64,000 nt of DNA from PCRC01 sp017848435 (GCA_965284315.1 OZ260072.1:3162001-3226000), one strand, 5' to 3'; positions 44,026 to 52,888 are shown, counted from the stretch's first letter. The notes: a model not told the origin generated them from the letters alone. A program made the numbers and translations.

Positions 44026-45390
44026 TTACCGGGTGATCTCGAATCCAACGTTGACGCCAGCTGCGCTGTTCTCCGCAAACACATCGCCATCGTGCATTCG
44101 AGCCACTGCTTTCACAATGGCTAAACCCAGGCCTGTACTCTCGCCAGCCTGCACCCTCGCTTCATCGGCACGGAAGAAACGGTCAAACATGTGCTCAGCC
44201 ACATGCGCGGACAGTGGTGGGCCTGGGTTGGTCACAGCGATGCGCACGGTAGTGCTGCCAGGTTGAATGCGCACAGTGACTGTCCTACCTGATGGTGTGT
44301 GTTTGACCGCATTTGACAGCAAATTCACCAACGCACGCCGAATCAAGGGTGGGTTGCACCTGCACTCGGCTTGTCCATCGCAGACCACTGCAACATTGGC
44401 CTCCTGAAGTATGGGATCGAAGTAGTCGATGGACTTCTGCACTTCGTTTGCCAGTTCAACTTTCTCCAGCGACAGCGCCTTCTCACCTTGGTCGGCCTTG
44501 GCCAGGAAAAGCATGTCGTTGACGATGGATTTGAGTCGCTCCAGCTCTTCCAGATTTGACGCCAAGGTCTCGCGCAAAGCGTCAACAGTCCGTTCACCGG
44601 ACAAGGTGACTTGTGCGCCGTTGATCAGCGTGTTCAGCGGCGTCCTCAGTTCGTGGGCCACGTTGGCATTGAAGGCTTCCTGGTGCCTGTAGGCGCGTTC
44701 CACCCGGTCCAGGGCACTGTTGAAGGCTCGGGTCATGTCCACCAACTCAAGGTCAACCCGCTTGGAGGGAAGTCGTGTGACCAGCGAGTCTGGCGATATC
44801 TGGTCGGCAGCCTTCGACAAACGTTTGACGGGCAAAAGCCCGCGTCGTGTGGCAACTGCGCCCAATCCCAACGCTAGAACGACGCCCAAAATACAAATGA
44901 ACGCCAGGGTATTGCGGTAAGAGGCCAGCAGCTTCAACCTTGGGCGAAGGTCGATTGCGACCAAGGCTTCGTGGACGTTCATCGAAGCTGCGCCCGAAAT
45001 GCTTTGCTTGACGCCGACCAGCGGCTGGCCATTGCCAAGCGCCAGTGTCAACATCTGTTGCTCGTCAACGCCTAAAACCACTGGCAATGGTGAGCCGCCA
45101 TAGACGGGCTCGCCTTTGTCGGACAGCAGCCAAACCCGCAAATGGTCATGTCCTATCAGTACGTCATCCAGGTGGTGAGCCAGAGCCGTGAGACTGCCCT
45201 CCGGTGCCGCTTCATACACAAAATGGAGCACGGCTTTGAACTTACCGCTCAGCTCTTCGTGGTCGGCTCGCCGAAGTTCTTCAACGAGAGACTTGTAGAT
45301 CAACACTCCCGCACCCGCAAACACCGCAATGGCGATCAGACCGAATGTCACGGTCAGCCGTACCGTTATGGAGGCGTAAAGCCATTTCAC
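44026..45390 (-). CDS. cusS: Heavy-metal sensor histidine kinase (copy 2)
   Basis: 454 aa, closely related along its whole length to the kinase at 30876-32258. TM1 (FGLIAIAVFAGAGVLIYKSL), TM2 (TLAFICILGVVLALGLGAVA), HAMP, phospho-acceptor His in NVAHELRTPLNTL, N box LLSNAVKHTP and G2 box GESTGLGLAIVKAVA. The periplasmic sensor differs most, which may change the metal sensed; its position beside cus and cop genes suggests copper/silver. Overlaps its regulator by four bases. Confidence 0.9.
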   Translation of the reverse strand: MKWLYASITVRLTVTFGLIAIAVFAGAGVLIYKSLVEELRRADHEELSGKFKAVLHFVYEAAPEGSLTALAHHLDDVLIGHDHLRVWLLSDKGEPVYGGSPLPVVLGVDEQQMLTLALGNGQPLVGVKQSISGAASMNVHEALVAIDLRPRLKLLASYRNTLAFICILGVVLALGLGAVATRRGLLPVKRLSKAADQISPDSLVTRLPSKRVDLELVDMTRAFNSALDRVERAYRHQEAFNANVAHELRTPLNTLINGAQVTLSGERTVDALRETLASNLEELERLKSIVNDMLFLAKADQGEKALSLEKVELANEVQKSIDYFDPILQEANVAVVCDGQAECRCNPPLIRRALVNLLSNAVKHTPSGRTVTVRIQPGSTTVRIAVTNPGPPLSAHVAEHMFDRFFRADEARVQAGESTGLGLAIVKAVARMHDGDVFAENSAAGVNVGFEITR

Positions 45391-46067
45391 GGGCGTCGCT
45401 CCAGCACATAACCCATGCCGCGCACGGTGTGCAGCAGCTTCTCGGCATACGGATCGTCCAGCTTGGCCCTTAGCCTGCGAACGGCCACCTCGACCACATT
45501 GGTGTCACTGTCGAAGTTCATGTCCCACACCTGTTCCGCCAGCTGAGTTCGCGACAGAATATGGCCCTGTCTTCGCATGAGCAAAGCCAGTAGCGAAAAC
45601 TCCTTGGCAGTCAAGTCCAGTCGGTCCTCTGCACGCGTGGCTTTTCGGCGAACCAGGTCCAGCTCAAGGTCGCCAAGACGCAGTGATGTGATTTCCTGCG
45701 CGTTGCCCGATCCGCCTCGTCTGAGCAATGCCTGAACGCGGGCGAGCAATTCAGAGAAAGCAAATGGCTTAACCAGGTAGTCATCGGCACCGTTTTCAAG
45801 TCCCAGCACGCGGTCTTCCACTTTGTCGCGCGCCGTCAGCATCAGCACAGGCGTGTTCTTCGTCTTGCGCAGGGCGCTCAGCACGCCAAATCCGTCCACA
45901 CCCGGCAGCATGACATCCAGCAGCACAAGGTCGTAGTCGCCTTCGGTCGCCAAGTGCTTGCCCTCAATTCCATCGTGGGCCACGTCCACCATAAAGCCGT
46001 TCTCGCCCAAACCCTGTTGCAGGTAGCGCGCCAGCTTGCGTTCGTCCTCAACCACCAGTATGCGCAT
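45387..46067 (-). CDS. cusR: Heavy-metal response regulator (copy 2)
   Basis: 226 aa from ATG 46067 (MRILVVEDERKLARYLQQGL); an upstream extension to 46220 would run through the promoter. Phospho-acceptor D51 in LVLLDVMLPG; winged helix ends HTVRGMGYVLERRP. Almost the same as the regulator at 30199-30879, including the recognition-helix region, so the two may bind the same DNA site. Divergent from the second small secreted protein gene. Confidence 0.92.
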   Translation of the reverse strand: MRILVVEDERKLARYLQQGLGENGFMVDVAHDGIEGKHLATEGDYDLVLLDVMLPGVDGFGVLSALRKTKNTPVLMLTARDKVEDRVLGLENGADDYLVKPFAFSELLARVQALLRRGGSGNAQEITSLRLGDLELDLVRRKATRAEDRLDLTAKEFSLLALLMRRQGHILSRTQLAEQVWDMNFDSDTNVVEVAVRRLRAKLDDPYAEKLLHTVRGMGYVLERRP

Positions 46068-46104
46068 TCGTTGTCTTTCGCAATGGTTTGTGCGTTGCGT
46101 TGAA

Positions 46105-46163
46105 TCTGAAACGCACAAATTTGTAATGTTCAAGCCATGTTGGCGTCGAGGCTGTCTTTCTAC
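46105..46163. promoter_or_regulatory. Conserved regulator/secreted-protein intergenic element (copy 2)
   Basis: Reverse complement of the element at 30105-30163 with only a few changed bases, again containing ACAAATTTGT and the CAAGCCATGTTG block. Located between the second regulator and the second small secreted-protein gene. Likely shared operator. Confidence 0.65.
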
Positions 46164-46245
46164 AGTGACTCCATGGCGCAACCAGTTCGCCATCTCCTCA
46201 GTGAACCGCTCGGGAGCCAACGTTCAGAAACCTAAAGGAAACATC

Positions 46246-46545
46246 ATGACAATTCGCAACACCCTCGTTCTTGCTGCACTCAGCGGTCTGATGGCAACAA
46301 CCGCATTCGCCGCCAGTGGCGACAACAACGCGCTGGGCACCAGCTCCGAGCGAAGCGCAAGACCAGTTGCAAAACCGGCTGTTGTTGCAGCGGCCGATCC
46401 GCATGCTGGCCATGGCAAAACGCGCGCTGACGTCTTGAAAGAACTCGAAGAGTTCAAGAAGAATCCGCGCTCGCACGATGGCTACTGCATTGATCTCCAA
46501 GCGGACGGCGATACACGCTACGTGGGTCCAAAGGGTCAATGTTGA
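46246..46545 (+). CDS. Small secreted protein with a GDTRYVGPKGQC tail (copy 2)
   Basis: 99 aa from ATG 46246 (MTIRNTLVLAALSGLMATTA signal) with AAAGGAA upstream. Central AADPHAGHGKTRADVLKELE, then NPRSHDGYCIDLQADGDTRY, ending VGPKGQC. The C-terminal Cys-DGDTRYVGP-Cys pattern is shared with the protein at 29762-30028. The extra His-containing segment could bind metal. Divergent from regulator copy 2. Confidence 0.72.
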   Translation: MTIRNTLVLAALSGLMATTAFAASGDNNALGTSSERSARPVAKPAVVAAADPHAGHGKTRADVLKELEEFKKNPRSHDGYCIDLQADGDTRYVGPKGQC

Positions 46546-46595
46546 GCTGGCTGTCGGAGCAATCAGGCGGTAACCACCACCTGGTGCTTCTCCCA

Positions 46596-46629
46596 GAAAT
46601 GGCCTGATCGCATCGAATTAGGCCATTTC
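46596..46629. terminator. Hairpin between convergent genes
   Basis: GAAATGGCCT pairs with AGGCCATTTC across a 14-nt loop, between the small secreted protein and the porin gene. No strong T-tract; weak terminator candidate. Confidence 0.4.
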
Positions 46630-46655
46630 ATGGGATTTCAACGCAACCCCAAGTC

Positions 46656-47510
46656 TCAGAATAGCCGCTCTACCGAGACAACACCGCGTGTCTTTCCTGC
46701 TTCCTCAAACGGTGCTGTCAGCGAGTTCGCAAAGTACCCTTTCTTGGAAGTCGTAACGACGGCGCCAGTCAAGTCAAACCCTTCGACCCGTTTCGTGAGA
46801 CTGACCTTGTAGTCAGCTACGCGTTTGGGAAGCGCCGAACCATCGACCTGGGTGAACTGCTCATTGTTCTTTACATTCAGCAGGCCGGCATGCGCGCCCA
46901 AAGTCAGGCCATAACCAATGTCCTGTCGAAAGTTCAGGTCTAGGTAGGTGCTGCCTTTTGTTGAGTTGGGTGCGCCAAAAAGTTTGGCAGTGCTGAAGTA
47001 GTCTGACGTCGCGTAGAAATACTTTGCGATGAACGGGCCATAGCTTGCACCGACATAAAGCTCAGAGTTTTTGACTTTCTGGCCCGCGATTGGCGACCCG
47101 GCCTTGCCGCTTCGCGGGTAATAGTAGTAAACGAACCCGGTGTCATAGCCAATGCCGTTAGCAAGTTTGCCCTTGTATCCCGCATAAAAATCCATTTCGA
47201 GGTTCGCACCATTCAGCAGCGAACTGGATACGTTCGAATTCCAGTTTCCCGCGTACAAGCCGGAGTGGTGCTGAATGTCAAAACCGCCTTGAAATGCCGC
47301 GCCGTAATTTGTCTGTGTGAAACCTCTGAAGCGGTAGTCAGAGGTTAGCGACGCATTGCCAGTTACTGTGAAGTGCGACCCTGTATCGGTCTTTAGCGTC
47401 AATGGGTGCTCGGATGAATGCAGCATAGGCTGACCCATAGCCAGACCACTGAAGACAGATGCCATGGCCACTGCCATGAAAGTCGAGACGTGCTTTATTT
47501 TTTTAGACAT
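46656..47510 (-). CDS. TorF-family putative outer-membrane porin
   Basis: 284 aa. Signal peptide ending near MGQP, then beta-barrel strands rich in aromatic residues: NASLTSDYRFRGFTQTNYGA (family hallmark), GLYAGNWNSNVSSSLLNGAN, YDTGFVYYYYPRSGK and a terminal Phe (ERLF). Family of uncharacterised porins (TIGR02001). It is the last gene of the copper operon and might change outer-membrane permeability under metal stress. Confidence 0.85.
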   Translation of the reverse strand: MSKKIKHVSTFMAVAMASVFSGLAMGQPMLHSSEHPLTLKTDTGSHFTVTGNASLTSDYRFRGFTQTNYGAAFQGGFDIQHHSGLYAGNWNSNVSSSLLNGANLEMDFYAGYKGKLANGIGYDTGFVYYYYPRSGKAGSPIAGQKVKNSELYVGASYGPFIAKYFYATSDYFSTAKLFGAPNSTKGSTYLDLNFRQDIGYGLTLGAHAGLLNVKNNEQFTQVDGSALPKRVADYKVSLTKRVEGFDLTGAVVTTSKKGYFANSLTAPFEEAGKTRGVVSVERLF

Positions 47511-47596
47511 GGTTGCTCCTCTTTATCTCTTGGTGATTGAACGATGCGCTTGGTGCCTCTTCCAAAACTCTCTGTTTTTGGAAGGAGACTTGGTGT

Positions 47597-47632
47597 CAGA
47601 ACGCCAACACCAATGACAGGGTTGGCGTTCTG
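47597..47632. repeat. Hairpin between cusF and the porin gene
   Basis: CAGAACGCCAAC pairs perfectly with GTTGGCGTTCTG across a 12-nt loop, 8 bp after the cusF stop on the minus strand. Without a T-tract it may be an mRNA-stabilising or attenuating stem. A second stem, CTTCCAAAA...TTTTGGAAG, lies at about 47560-47585. Confidence 0.5.
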
Positions 47633-47640
47633 TTTGCCGC

Positions 47641-47943
47641 TTACTTTGCAGCGGGTTTGATTTCACTGGCCATGAAGGCGCCGCCACTGCTGCGTTCAGC
47701 TTTGAACTGAATCTTGTCGCCCGACTTGAATTTGTCGAGTTCTGCGGCATCGTTGACCTGAAATACCATCGTCATGCTTGGCATGTCGAGGTTCTTGATC
47801 TCGCCGTGGCGGATGGTGATCTTCTTCGCTTCCTTGTCGATCTTGCGTACTTCGCCGTCAACTGGCGCAGGTGCGGTCGTCTGGGCAAATGCGGGCATTG
47901 CCAACGTGGCGGCGGTCAACAGGGTGAAAGCAAATTTTTTCAT
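47641..47943 (-). CDS. cusF: CusF-like periplasmic copper-binding protein
   Basis: 100 aa. Signal peptide MKKFAFTLLTAATLAMPAFA, then the OB-fold with copper ligands in RHGEIKNLDMPSMTMVFQV (His and two Met, with the family's PSMTM in place of the Trp segment). It shuttles Cu(I)/Ag(I) to the Cus pump. Similar to the domain fused at the C terminus of CusB in this element. Confidence 0.9.
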   Translation of the reverse strand: MKKFAFTLLTAATLAMPAFAQTTAPAPVDGEVRKIDKEAKKITIRHGEIKNLDMPSMTMVFQVNDAAELDKFKSGDKIQFKAERSSGGAFMASEIKPAAK

Positions 47944-47954
47944 GTGAATACCTT

Positions 47955-48410
47955 TTACGAGTGAGATTGAAAAACCAGGGGTGACAGAAAGTGGCGCACC
48001 AGCAGCACTTCATAAGGGTCTTTGCGGTTGCCATACAGCGGACCATCCATGCCCGGAGAGCCGATGGGCATGCCTGGCACAGCCAGTCCAATCGCAGCTG
48101 GCTTTTCCTTCAGGAGCCGCAAGATGTCGCTGGCCGGGACATGTCCTTCGATCACATACCCACCGACCTGTGCGGTGTGACATGAGCCGAACTTTTCAGG
48201 CATACCCAGTCGCTTACGCACAGCCTTGTTGCCGGTGTCATGGGCCTGGACCTGAAAACCGCTTTTCTGCAGATGGGTGATCCAGTCCTTACAGCAGCCG
48301 CAGTTGCGGTCTTTCCAGACCACAATGGACAGTGCCGGTGAGCTGGTTGCGCTGGCGAAGCCTGAAACGGCTCCCGCCAGCGCCCCAAACACAAGGCTTC
48401 GGCGGTGCAT
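47955..48410 (-). CDS. DUF411 metal-binding protein
   Basis: 151 aa from ATG 48410 (MHRRSLVFGALAGAVSGFAS, a signal peptide). The family core is VVWKDRNCGCCKDWITHL and SCHTAQVGGYVIEGHVPASD, followed by GLAVPGMPIGSPGM. The CGCC and the later Cys-His are probable Cu ligands. DUF411 genes regularly accompany copper resistance operons. A longer start at 48446 would overlap the upstream gene. Confidence 0.88.
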   Translation of the reverse strand: MHRRSLVFGALAGAVSGFASATSSPALSIVVWKDRNCGCCKDWITHLQKSGFQVQAHDTGNKAVRKRLGMPEKFGSCHTAQVGGYVIEGHVPASDILRLLKEKPAAIGLAVPGMPIGSPGMDGPLYGNRKDPYEVLLVRHFLSPLVFQSHS

Positions 48411-48423
48411 CAAAGGCCTGCGA

Positions 48424-48951
48424 TCAGTGTTTGCCGTGATCGCCATGGCTTTTCTCCGCAGCGGCCACCGTGATTTTCCCGACCATGCCGGCTTGGTAAT
48501 GCCCGGCGATCAGGCAGGCAAAGTCAAAATTGCCAGGGCGATTGAAGGTCCAGATGATCTCGCCGGTTTTGCCTGAAGACACATGGGACATGTAGGGCTC
48601 GTCGTGTTCCATGGTCGGGAACTTGACCATCATGGCCGCGTGTTCGTCGAGTTCCTTCTTCGTGCCAATCACCAGCTCGTGCAGCAGTTTGCCCTCGTTT
48701 TTGATGACGAAGCGGATGGTTTCGCCTTGCTTAACGTCGATTTTCTCTGGGGTGAAGCGCATTTCCTTCATGCTGATGGCGACGGTGCGGGTGACTGTCT
48801 TGGCGTCACCGGCAATGCCCCATGCCTTTTGCTCCTTGACCACTGCCGCAGCGGGTTTTTTGTCGTGTGGCTTGTCGCTGTGGGCCACGGCAGGCGTGAT
48901 TGCGCCAGAGGCCAACGCCAAAGCCAGGGAGATAGATTTAAGAGTTTTCAT
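48424..48951 (-). CDS. Periplasmic cupredoxin (CopI-like)
   Basis: 175 aa with signal peptide ending AVAHS. Type-1 copper ligands: His in KLLHELVIG, and Cys, His, Met in FACLIAGHYQAGMVG. An N-terminal His/Lys stretch (HSDKPHDKKP) and a C-terminal HGDHGKH could bind extra copper. It lies directly downstream of the multicopper oxidase, a probable electron or copper partner. Confidence 0.88.
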   Translation of the reverse strand: MKTLKSISLALALASGAITPAVAHSDKPHDKKPAAAVVKEQKAWGIAGDAKTVTRTVAISMKEMRFTPEKIDVKQGETIRFVIKNEGKLLHELVIGTKKELDEHAAMMVKFPTMEHDEPYMSHVSSGKTGEIIWTFNRPGNFDFACLIAGHYQAGMVGKITVAAAEKSHGDHGKH

Positions 48952-48981
48952 GATGATTTCCGTTCAAAAAGAAGTCGTGAT

Positions 48982-50394
48982 TTAGTGCTTCATGCCGCCC
49001 ATACCACCCATGGGTTTGCGCGCATCGACATTGACTGGTGGATCGAGCTTTTGGGTCAGCGGCATTGAGTTGCCGCCCTCGGCCTTGAAGCGCGCTGGGT
49101 TGGGCAGCTCACCGGTCCATTCAAAGGCTTGCGTACCGGGCGGCTGCTTGTACCAGCCGGGGTCGGAATAGTCGCCAGGCTTCTGGTCTTTGCGCACCTT
49201 GACGACGCTGAACATACCGCCCATCTCCACCGGGCCGTGGGGTCCTGCACCGGTCATCATGGGGAAGGTGTTGTCGGGCAGCGGCATTTCCATCTCGCCC
49301 ATGTCGGCCATGCCGCGCTCGCCCATCACCATGTAGTCGGGCACCAGTTTTTGAATCTTTTTCACCAAGCCACGGTGGTCCACCCCAATCATGGTGGGGA
49401 AGTTGTGGCCCATCGCGCCCATGGTGTGGTGGCTCTTGTGGCAATGGAATGCCCAGTCACCTTCCTCGTCGGCGAGGAATTCGATTTGCCGCATTTGGCC
49501 GACCGCTACATCCTCCGTGACCTCGTAGCGGCGGGTGCTCTTGGGTGTGGGTCCACCGTCGGTTCCGGTCACCAGAAACTCGTGGCCGTGTAGGTGTATC
49601 GGGTGGTTCGTCATCGTCAGGTTACCGATTCGAATTCGCACCTTGTCGTTTTTCCTTACGTTGAGTGTGTCGATGCCTGGAAACACACGCGAATTCCAAC
49701 TCCAGATGTTGAAGTCGAGCATGGTCATGATCTTGGGCGTCTGCGTGCCGGGATCAACGTCAAAGGCGTTCAGCAGAAAGCAGAAGTCACGGTCCACGGT
49801 GTCAATCAAAGGATGGTTGTTTTTTGGGTGAGTGACCCACATCCCCATCATGCCCATCGCCATCTGAATCGCCTCGTCTGCATGTGGGTGGTACATGAAG
49901 GTGCCGGGTCGGCGTGCAACGAATTCGTAGACAAAGGTCTTGCCCACCGGAATCTGCCGCTGATTCAGACCGCCCACCCCGTCCATGCCGTTGGGCAGGC
50001 GCTGGCCGTGCCAGTGGATGGTGGTGTGCTCAGGCAGCTTGTTGGTGACAAAGATGCGCACCCTGTCCCCTTCTACCACCTCGATGGTCGGGCCGGGGCT
50101 CTGGCCGTTGTAGCCCCACATGTTGACCTTGAAGCCGGGCGCCATCTCGCGCACCACCGGCTCGGCCACCAGGTGAAACTCTTTCACGCCCTGGTTCATG
50201 CGCCAGGGCAGGGTCCAGCCGTTGAGCGTGACGACCGGGTTGTAAGGGCGACCGGTGTTGGGCACCAGTGGGGGCGCGGTGTTGAAGCTGGGCTGCATCA
50301 CCGGCTCCGGCAGGGCGGCCATGGCCACTTTGCTGACTGCCGTGGCGGCGAGGGCGGTACCAGCGGCGCTGGCAACAAAATTTCTGCGATTCAT
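48982..50394 (-). CDS. copA: Periplasmic multicopper oxidase (CopA/CueO-like)
   Basis: 470 aa from ATG 50394 (MNRRNFVASAAGTALAATAV, a Tat-type signal with RR), with AAAGGA upstream. Four copper motifs: TIHWHGQRLP, MYHPHADEA, NHPIHLHGHEF and AFHCHKSHHTMG (type-1 Cys, His, Met). It likely oxidises Cu(I) to the less toxic Cu(II). The C terminus is Met/Gly-rich (KPMGGMGGMKH). It directly follows the TolC-like gene; the two nearly abut. Confidence 0.93.
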   Translation of the reverse strand: MNRRNFVASAAGTALAATAVSKVAMAALPEPVMQPSFNTAPPLVPNTGRPYNPVVTLNGWTLPWRMNQGVKEFHLVAEPVVREMAPGFKVNMWGYNGQSPGPTIEVVEGDRVRIFVTNKLPEHTTIHWHGQRLPNGMDGVGGLNQRQIPVGKTFVYEFVARRPGTFMYHPHADEAIQMAMGMMGMWVTHPKNNHPLIDTVDRDFCFLLNAFDVDPGTQTPKIMTMLDFNIWSWNSRVFPGIDTLNVRKNDKVRIRIGNLTMTNHPIHLHGHEFLVTGTDGGPTPKSTRRYEVTEDVAVGQMRQIEFLADEEGDWAFHCHKSHHTMGAMGHNFPTMIGVDHRGLVKKIQKLVPDYMVMGERGMADMGEMEMPLPDNTFPMMTGAGPHGPVEMGGMFSVVKVRKDQKPGDYSDPGWYKQPPGTQAFEWTGELPNPARFKAEGGNSMPLTQKLDPPVNVDARKPMGGMGGMKH

Positions 50395-50395
50395 G

Positions 50396-51811
50396 TCAAT
50401 GTCCTTTCGCTTCACCGGAGTTGTCGTTGGATGCGCCGCCCTGCAGTGCTTGCAGGTTGCCAGGTGATGTGGCGGTGAGCGCGGTCTGTAGGTCCGTGTC
50501 GGCGATCCAGAAGTCGCGTTGGGCTTCGATGGCGCTGTTCACAGCCAGTACGCTTTGCTTGGTGGTGCCCAACAAGTCCCAAATACTGGCGAACATGCCG
50601 TTGTAGCGCAGCACGGTTTCCTCGTTGATGAACTGGCGCAGTGGCACCACTTCGTCGCGGTAGGCTACCGCCAGGTCGTACGCAGTGCGGTAGCCAAAGT
50701 AGGCTTCGCGTGCTTCGCTGCGTGCGCGCCCAGCGGTTTCACTGACCTTGGCCACCGACTGCATGTAGATGGCTTCGGCCTTGGCGTTGCGGGCGCTGCC
50801 CCAGTCAAAGATCGGCAGCTCCAGTTCCAGCTCGAAGCCGCGTTCGGTGTCTTTGTCGCCATTGGCGTTGTTGAAGATGGTGTTGCGTTTGTAGGACACG
50901 TTGAGCGCATTGAGGTAGCCACGCGCCTTGGTGTAGCCCAATGAGCCGGCGACGTATCGCGACTCATCGACCGCACTGCGCACGTCCAGGCGCTGGGAAA
51001 TGGCCTGCGCCTCCACATCACCAATCTCGCGCGCAGTTTTGGGCAAATCGGGTAAGCGGTCGTCCAAGGTGAAGTTGGTTTGCGCACCCCACAAACCCAT
51101 CAGGCGAATCAGTCGCTCACGGTTCACTTTCGCAGCCAGCTCTGCTCTGGCCAGCTGCGCGGTTGCATCGGCCAAACCAACCTGTTCTTGCGCTTGACGC
51201 AGGCGTGACCAATTGCCGACGCGTGCCATTCGGCGGGCCAGTTCGCCCCCGGCCTCGGCACCTTCCTTCACGTCGCGCATGTACGCCACAGTTTGCTGCG
51301 AAGCCACGGCGTTGATCCAGGCTTTGCGGGTGTTGGCGGCCAGCAGCACGACTTCCTGTGCGGCTTTCAGCTTCGCCAGTTCCGTTTGCTGGCCTTGCCA
51401 GGCACTGCGCCATGGCAGGGTGAGGAGTCCCAGGATATCGAAGCCCAGCGTACGCTCGATGATGCGCAACTGACCTTCCCGGAAAGCGCCAATCGAGAAG
51501 TGTGGGTTGGGCAAACGCCCGGCCTGTGCCCTGTCTGCATCGCTGATGGCCAACTGGGCAAATGCGGTCTGCAGTCCGGGGTTGTTCAGCAGCGCAATGC
51601 GCACTGCTGAGTCCCCAGTAACGGGTTTGGCCAAAAGTTCAGCGACAACTTTGGCACTTTCTTCGCTTGGCGTGGACAGGGACACGTCCACATTGCCAGT
51701 TTTGCCCTTGGTGAGCTGTGCTACCTCGCTGCGTTGACCATCTGGGGCAACTGTGGCGCAGCCAGCGAGCGTCAGCACACTGAGCGCGATGAGTGTGAGT
51801 TTGAATTTCAT
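50396..51811 (-). CDS. TolC-family outer-membrane lipoprotein in the copper operon
   Basis: 471 aa. Lipobox LTLAGCATV at the N terminus, so lipid-anchored at Cys 18. Two tandem OEP repeats with helices such as VRIALLNNPGLQTAFAQLAI and ERGFELELELPIFDWGSARN. Such genes usually pair with multicopper oxidases in Burkholderiales copper loci. No RND partner lies next to it, so it may use a pump encoded elsewhere or serve the Cus pump. Confidence 0.88.
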   Translation of the reverse strand: MKFKLTLIALSVLTLAGCATVAPDGQRSEVAQLTKGKTGNVDVSLSTPSEESAKVVAELLAKPVTGDSAVRIALLNNPGLQTAFAQLAISDADRAQAGRLPNPHFSIGAFREGQLRIIERTLGFDILGLLTLPWRSAWQGQQTELAKLKAAQEVVLLAANTRKAWINAVASQQTVAYMRDVKEGAEAGGELARRMARVGNWSRLRQAQEQVGLADATAQLARAELAAKVNRERLIRLMGLWGAQTNFTLDDRLPDLPKTAREIGDVEAQAISQRLDVRSAVDESRYVAGSLGYTKARGYLNALNVSYKRNTIFNNANGDKDTERGFELELELPIFDWGSARNAKAEAIYMQSVAKVSETAGRARSEAREAYFGYRTAYDLAVAYRDEVVPLRQFINEETVLRYNGMFASIWDLLGTTKQSVLAVNSAIEAQRDFWIADTDLQTALTATSPGNLQALQGGASNDNSGEAKGH

Positions 51812-51986
51812 TGCATTTCCAAAAAGTGACTGTTTCCGTTGCGCACTGAGTGCAGCGTCGCTTGGCCTGTGCGAATTCGCCGTGCGAACCGCCTGCGAGC
51901 AGAGTCCGGCCGCCAGTAGGCAGACCAGTCAGTGCGATTGGGGGTTGTCGCCCCCACGGGCAACCTGTTCACAGCTATTCCAAGCG

Positions 51987-52334
51987 CTAGTGCTTGTGGG
52001 CGGGGGAAGGGGTAGAAGCTGCAGGTGGCGTGGGCGTACCGCTCTTTTGGGCTTTGGCTGCCTCTTGAGCGGATTCCCATTTGAGGATGTCCACGAAGCC
52101 ATTCCTGAACTCGCCAACATCGCTGTTGGCTTTTCTCCAGTCCACCGTGCCTTGTTCGACGCCGGTAGGCGTGTCAGCAAATACGGAGCGGTAGCGCGCG
52201 GGTGGGACAAATGCAGCCGGGTCGGTGATATCGTCCGGGCTTTTGGGGCGAGGTGCGTGATGGTCAGCGAAAGCGCTGAACGAGAAAGCCAGCGTCAACC
52301 CAATAAGGGGTGGCGCAAAAACGCGGAATTCCAT
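51987..52334 (-). CDS. Hypothetical periplasmic protein of the copper operon
   Basis: 115 aa with a signal peptide (LIGLTLAFSFSAFADHHAP). The mature part has RYRSVFADTPTGVEQGTVDW then RKANSDVGEFRNGF, and a Pro/His tail (TPSPAHKH). Similar small proteins occur before TolC/multicopper-oxidase genes. Function unknown; the 175-bp gap to the TolC gene holds no other gene. Confidence 0.65.
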   Translation of the reverse strand: MEFRVFAPPLIGLTLAFSFSAFADHHAPRPKSPDDITDPAAFVPPARYRSVFADTPTGVEQGTVDWRKANSDVGEFRNGFVDILKWESAQEAAKAQKSGTPTPPAASTPSPAHKH

Positions 52335-52416
52335 GGAAATTCTCCTGAAGCAAACCTGATGTCGCTGCTAAAGGCGCTAAGGCCTGTCTGCAGCGGACGG
52401 ACTACGGGCTTGGAAA

Positions 52417-52812
52417 TCAGGAGATGGGTGGCTTGAGGCTGACTGCGCGCTCGGCGCTGAGGAAGGCGGTGTTGCCAGCCTGGGGATGCAGGGAAGACCT
52501 CACATCCAGGGTATCTTGTATACCGGACAAGGTGAACGCTACGGAATGACAAACGTCGCAGAGGGAGCAATTCGAGCAGCTTTTGCTGTCTTGAGTCGCA
52601 ACCACGTTGACATCAACGTCTGTTACCTCGACAGACATTGATCCACCGTGCTCTTGGCATTCGACCAGCTTTTGTGCAACGGCATGCGTTGACTGATGGT
52701 TGGAGGAAGCGCTCGACGAGTGAGATTGCATTCCGATGGCCATGGCGTCGCCGATGACGCCACGGATTGGCATCAAAACGATCAGGATGGCGAAGACGAA
52801 TGCTCTAAACAC
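52417..52812 (-). CDS. Cys-rich CzcI-like periplasmic protein heading the copper operon
   Basis: About 131 aa if it starts at GTG 52812 (VFRAFVFAILIVLMPIRGVI signal), a start chosen by alignment to its relative at 40829-41185; a TTG at 52875 is also in frame. Cys cluster SKSCSNCSLCDVCHSV and the tail LSAERAVSLKPPIS match that relative. A His/Ser-rich loop (HSSSASSNHQSTHAV) may bind metal. Confidence 0.65.
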   Translation of the reverse strand: MFRAFVFAILIVLMPIRGVIGDAMAIGMQSHSSSASSNHQSTHAVAQKLVECQEHGGSMSVEVTDVDVNVVATQDSKSCSNCSLCDVCHSVAFTLSGIQDTLDVRSSLHPQAGNTAFLSAERAVSLKPPIS

Positions 52813-52888
52813 TATCAAATCATACGGGATTTTGTCTGAAACACAAGTTGGCGACACAGTAGACCAGTCTGCCAAGTGTCTTTACTTG

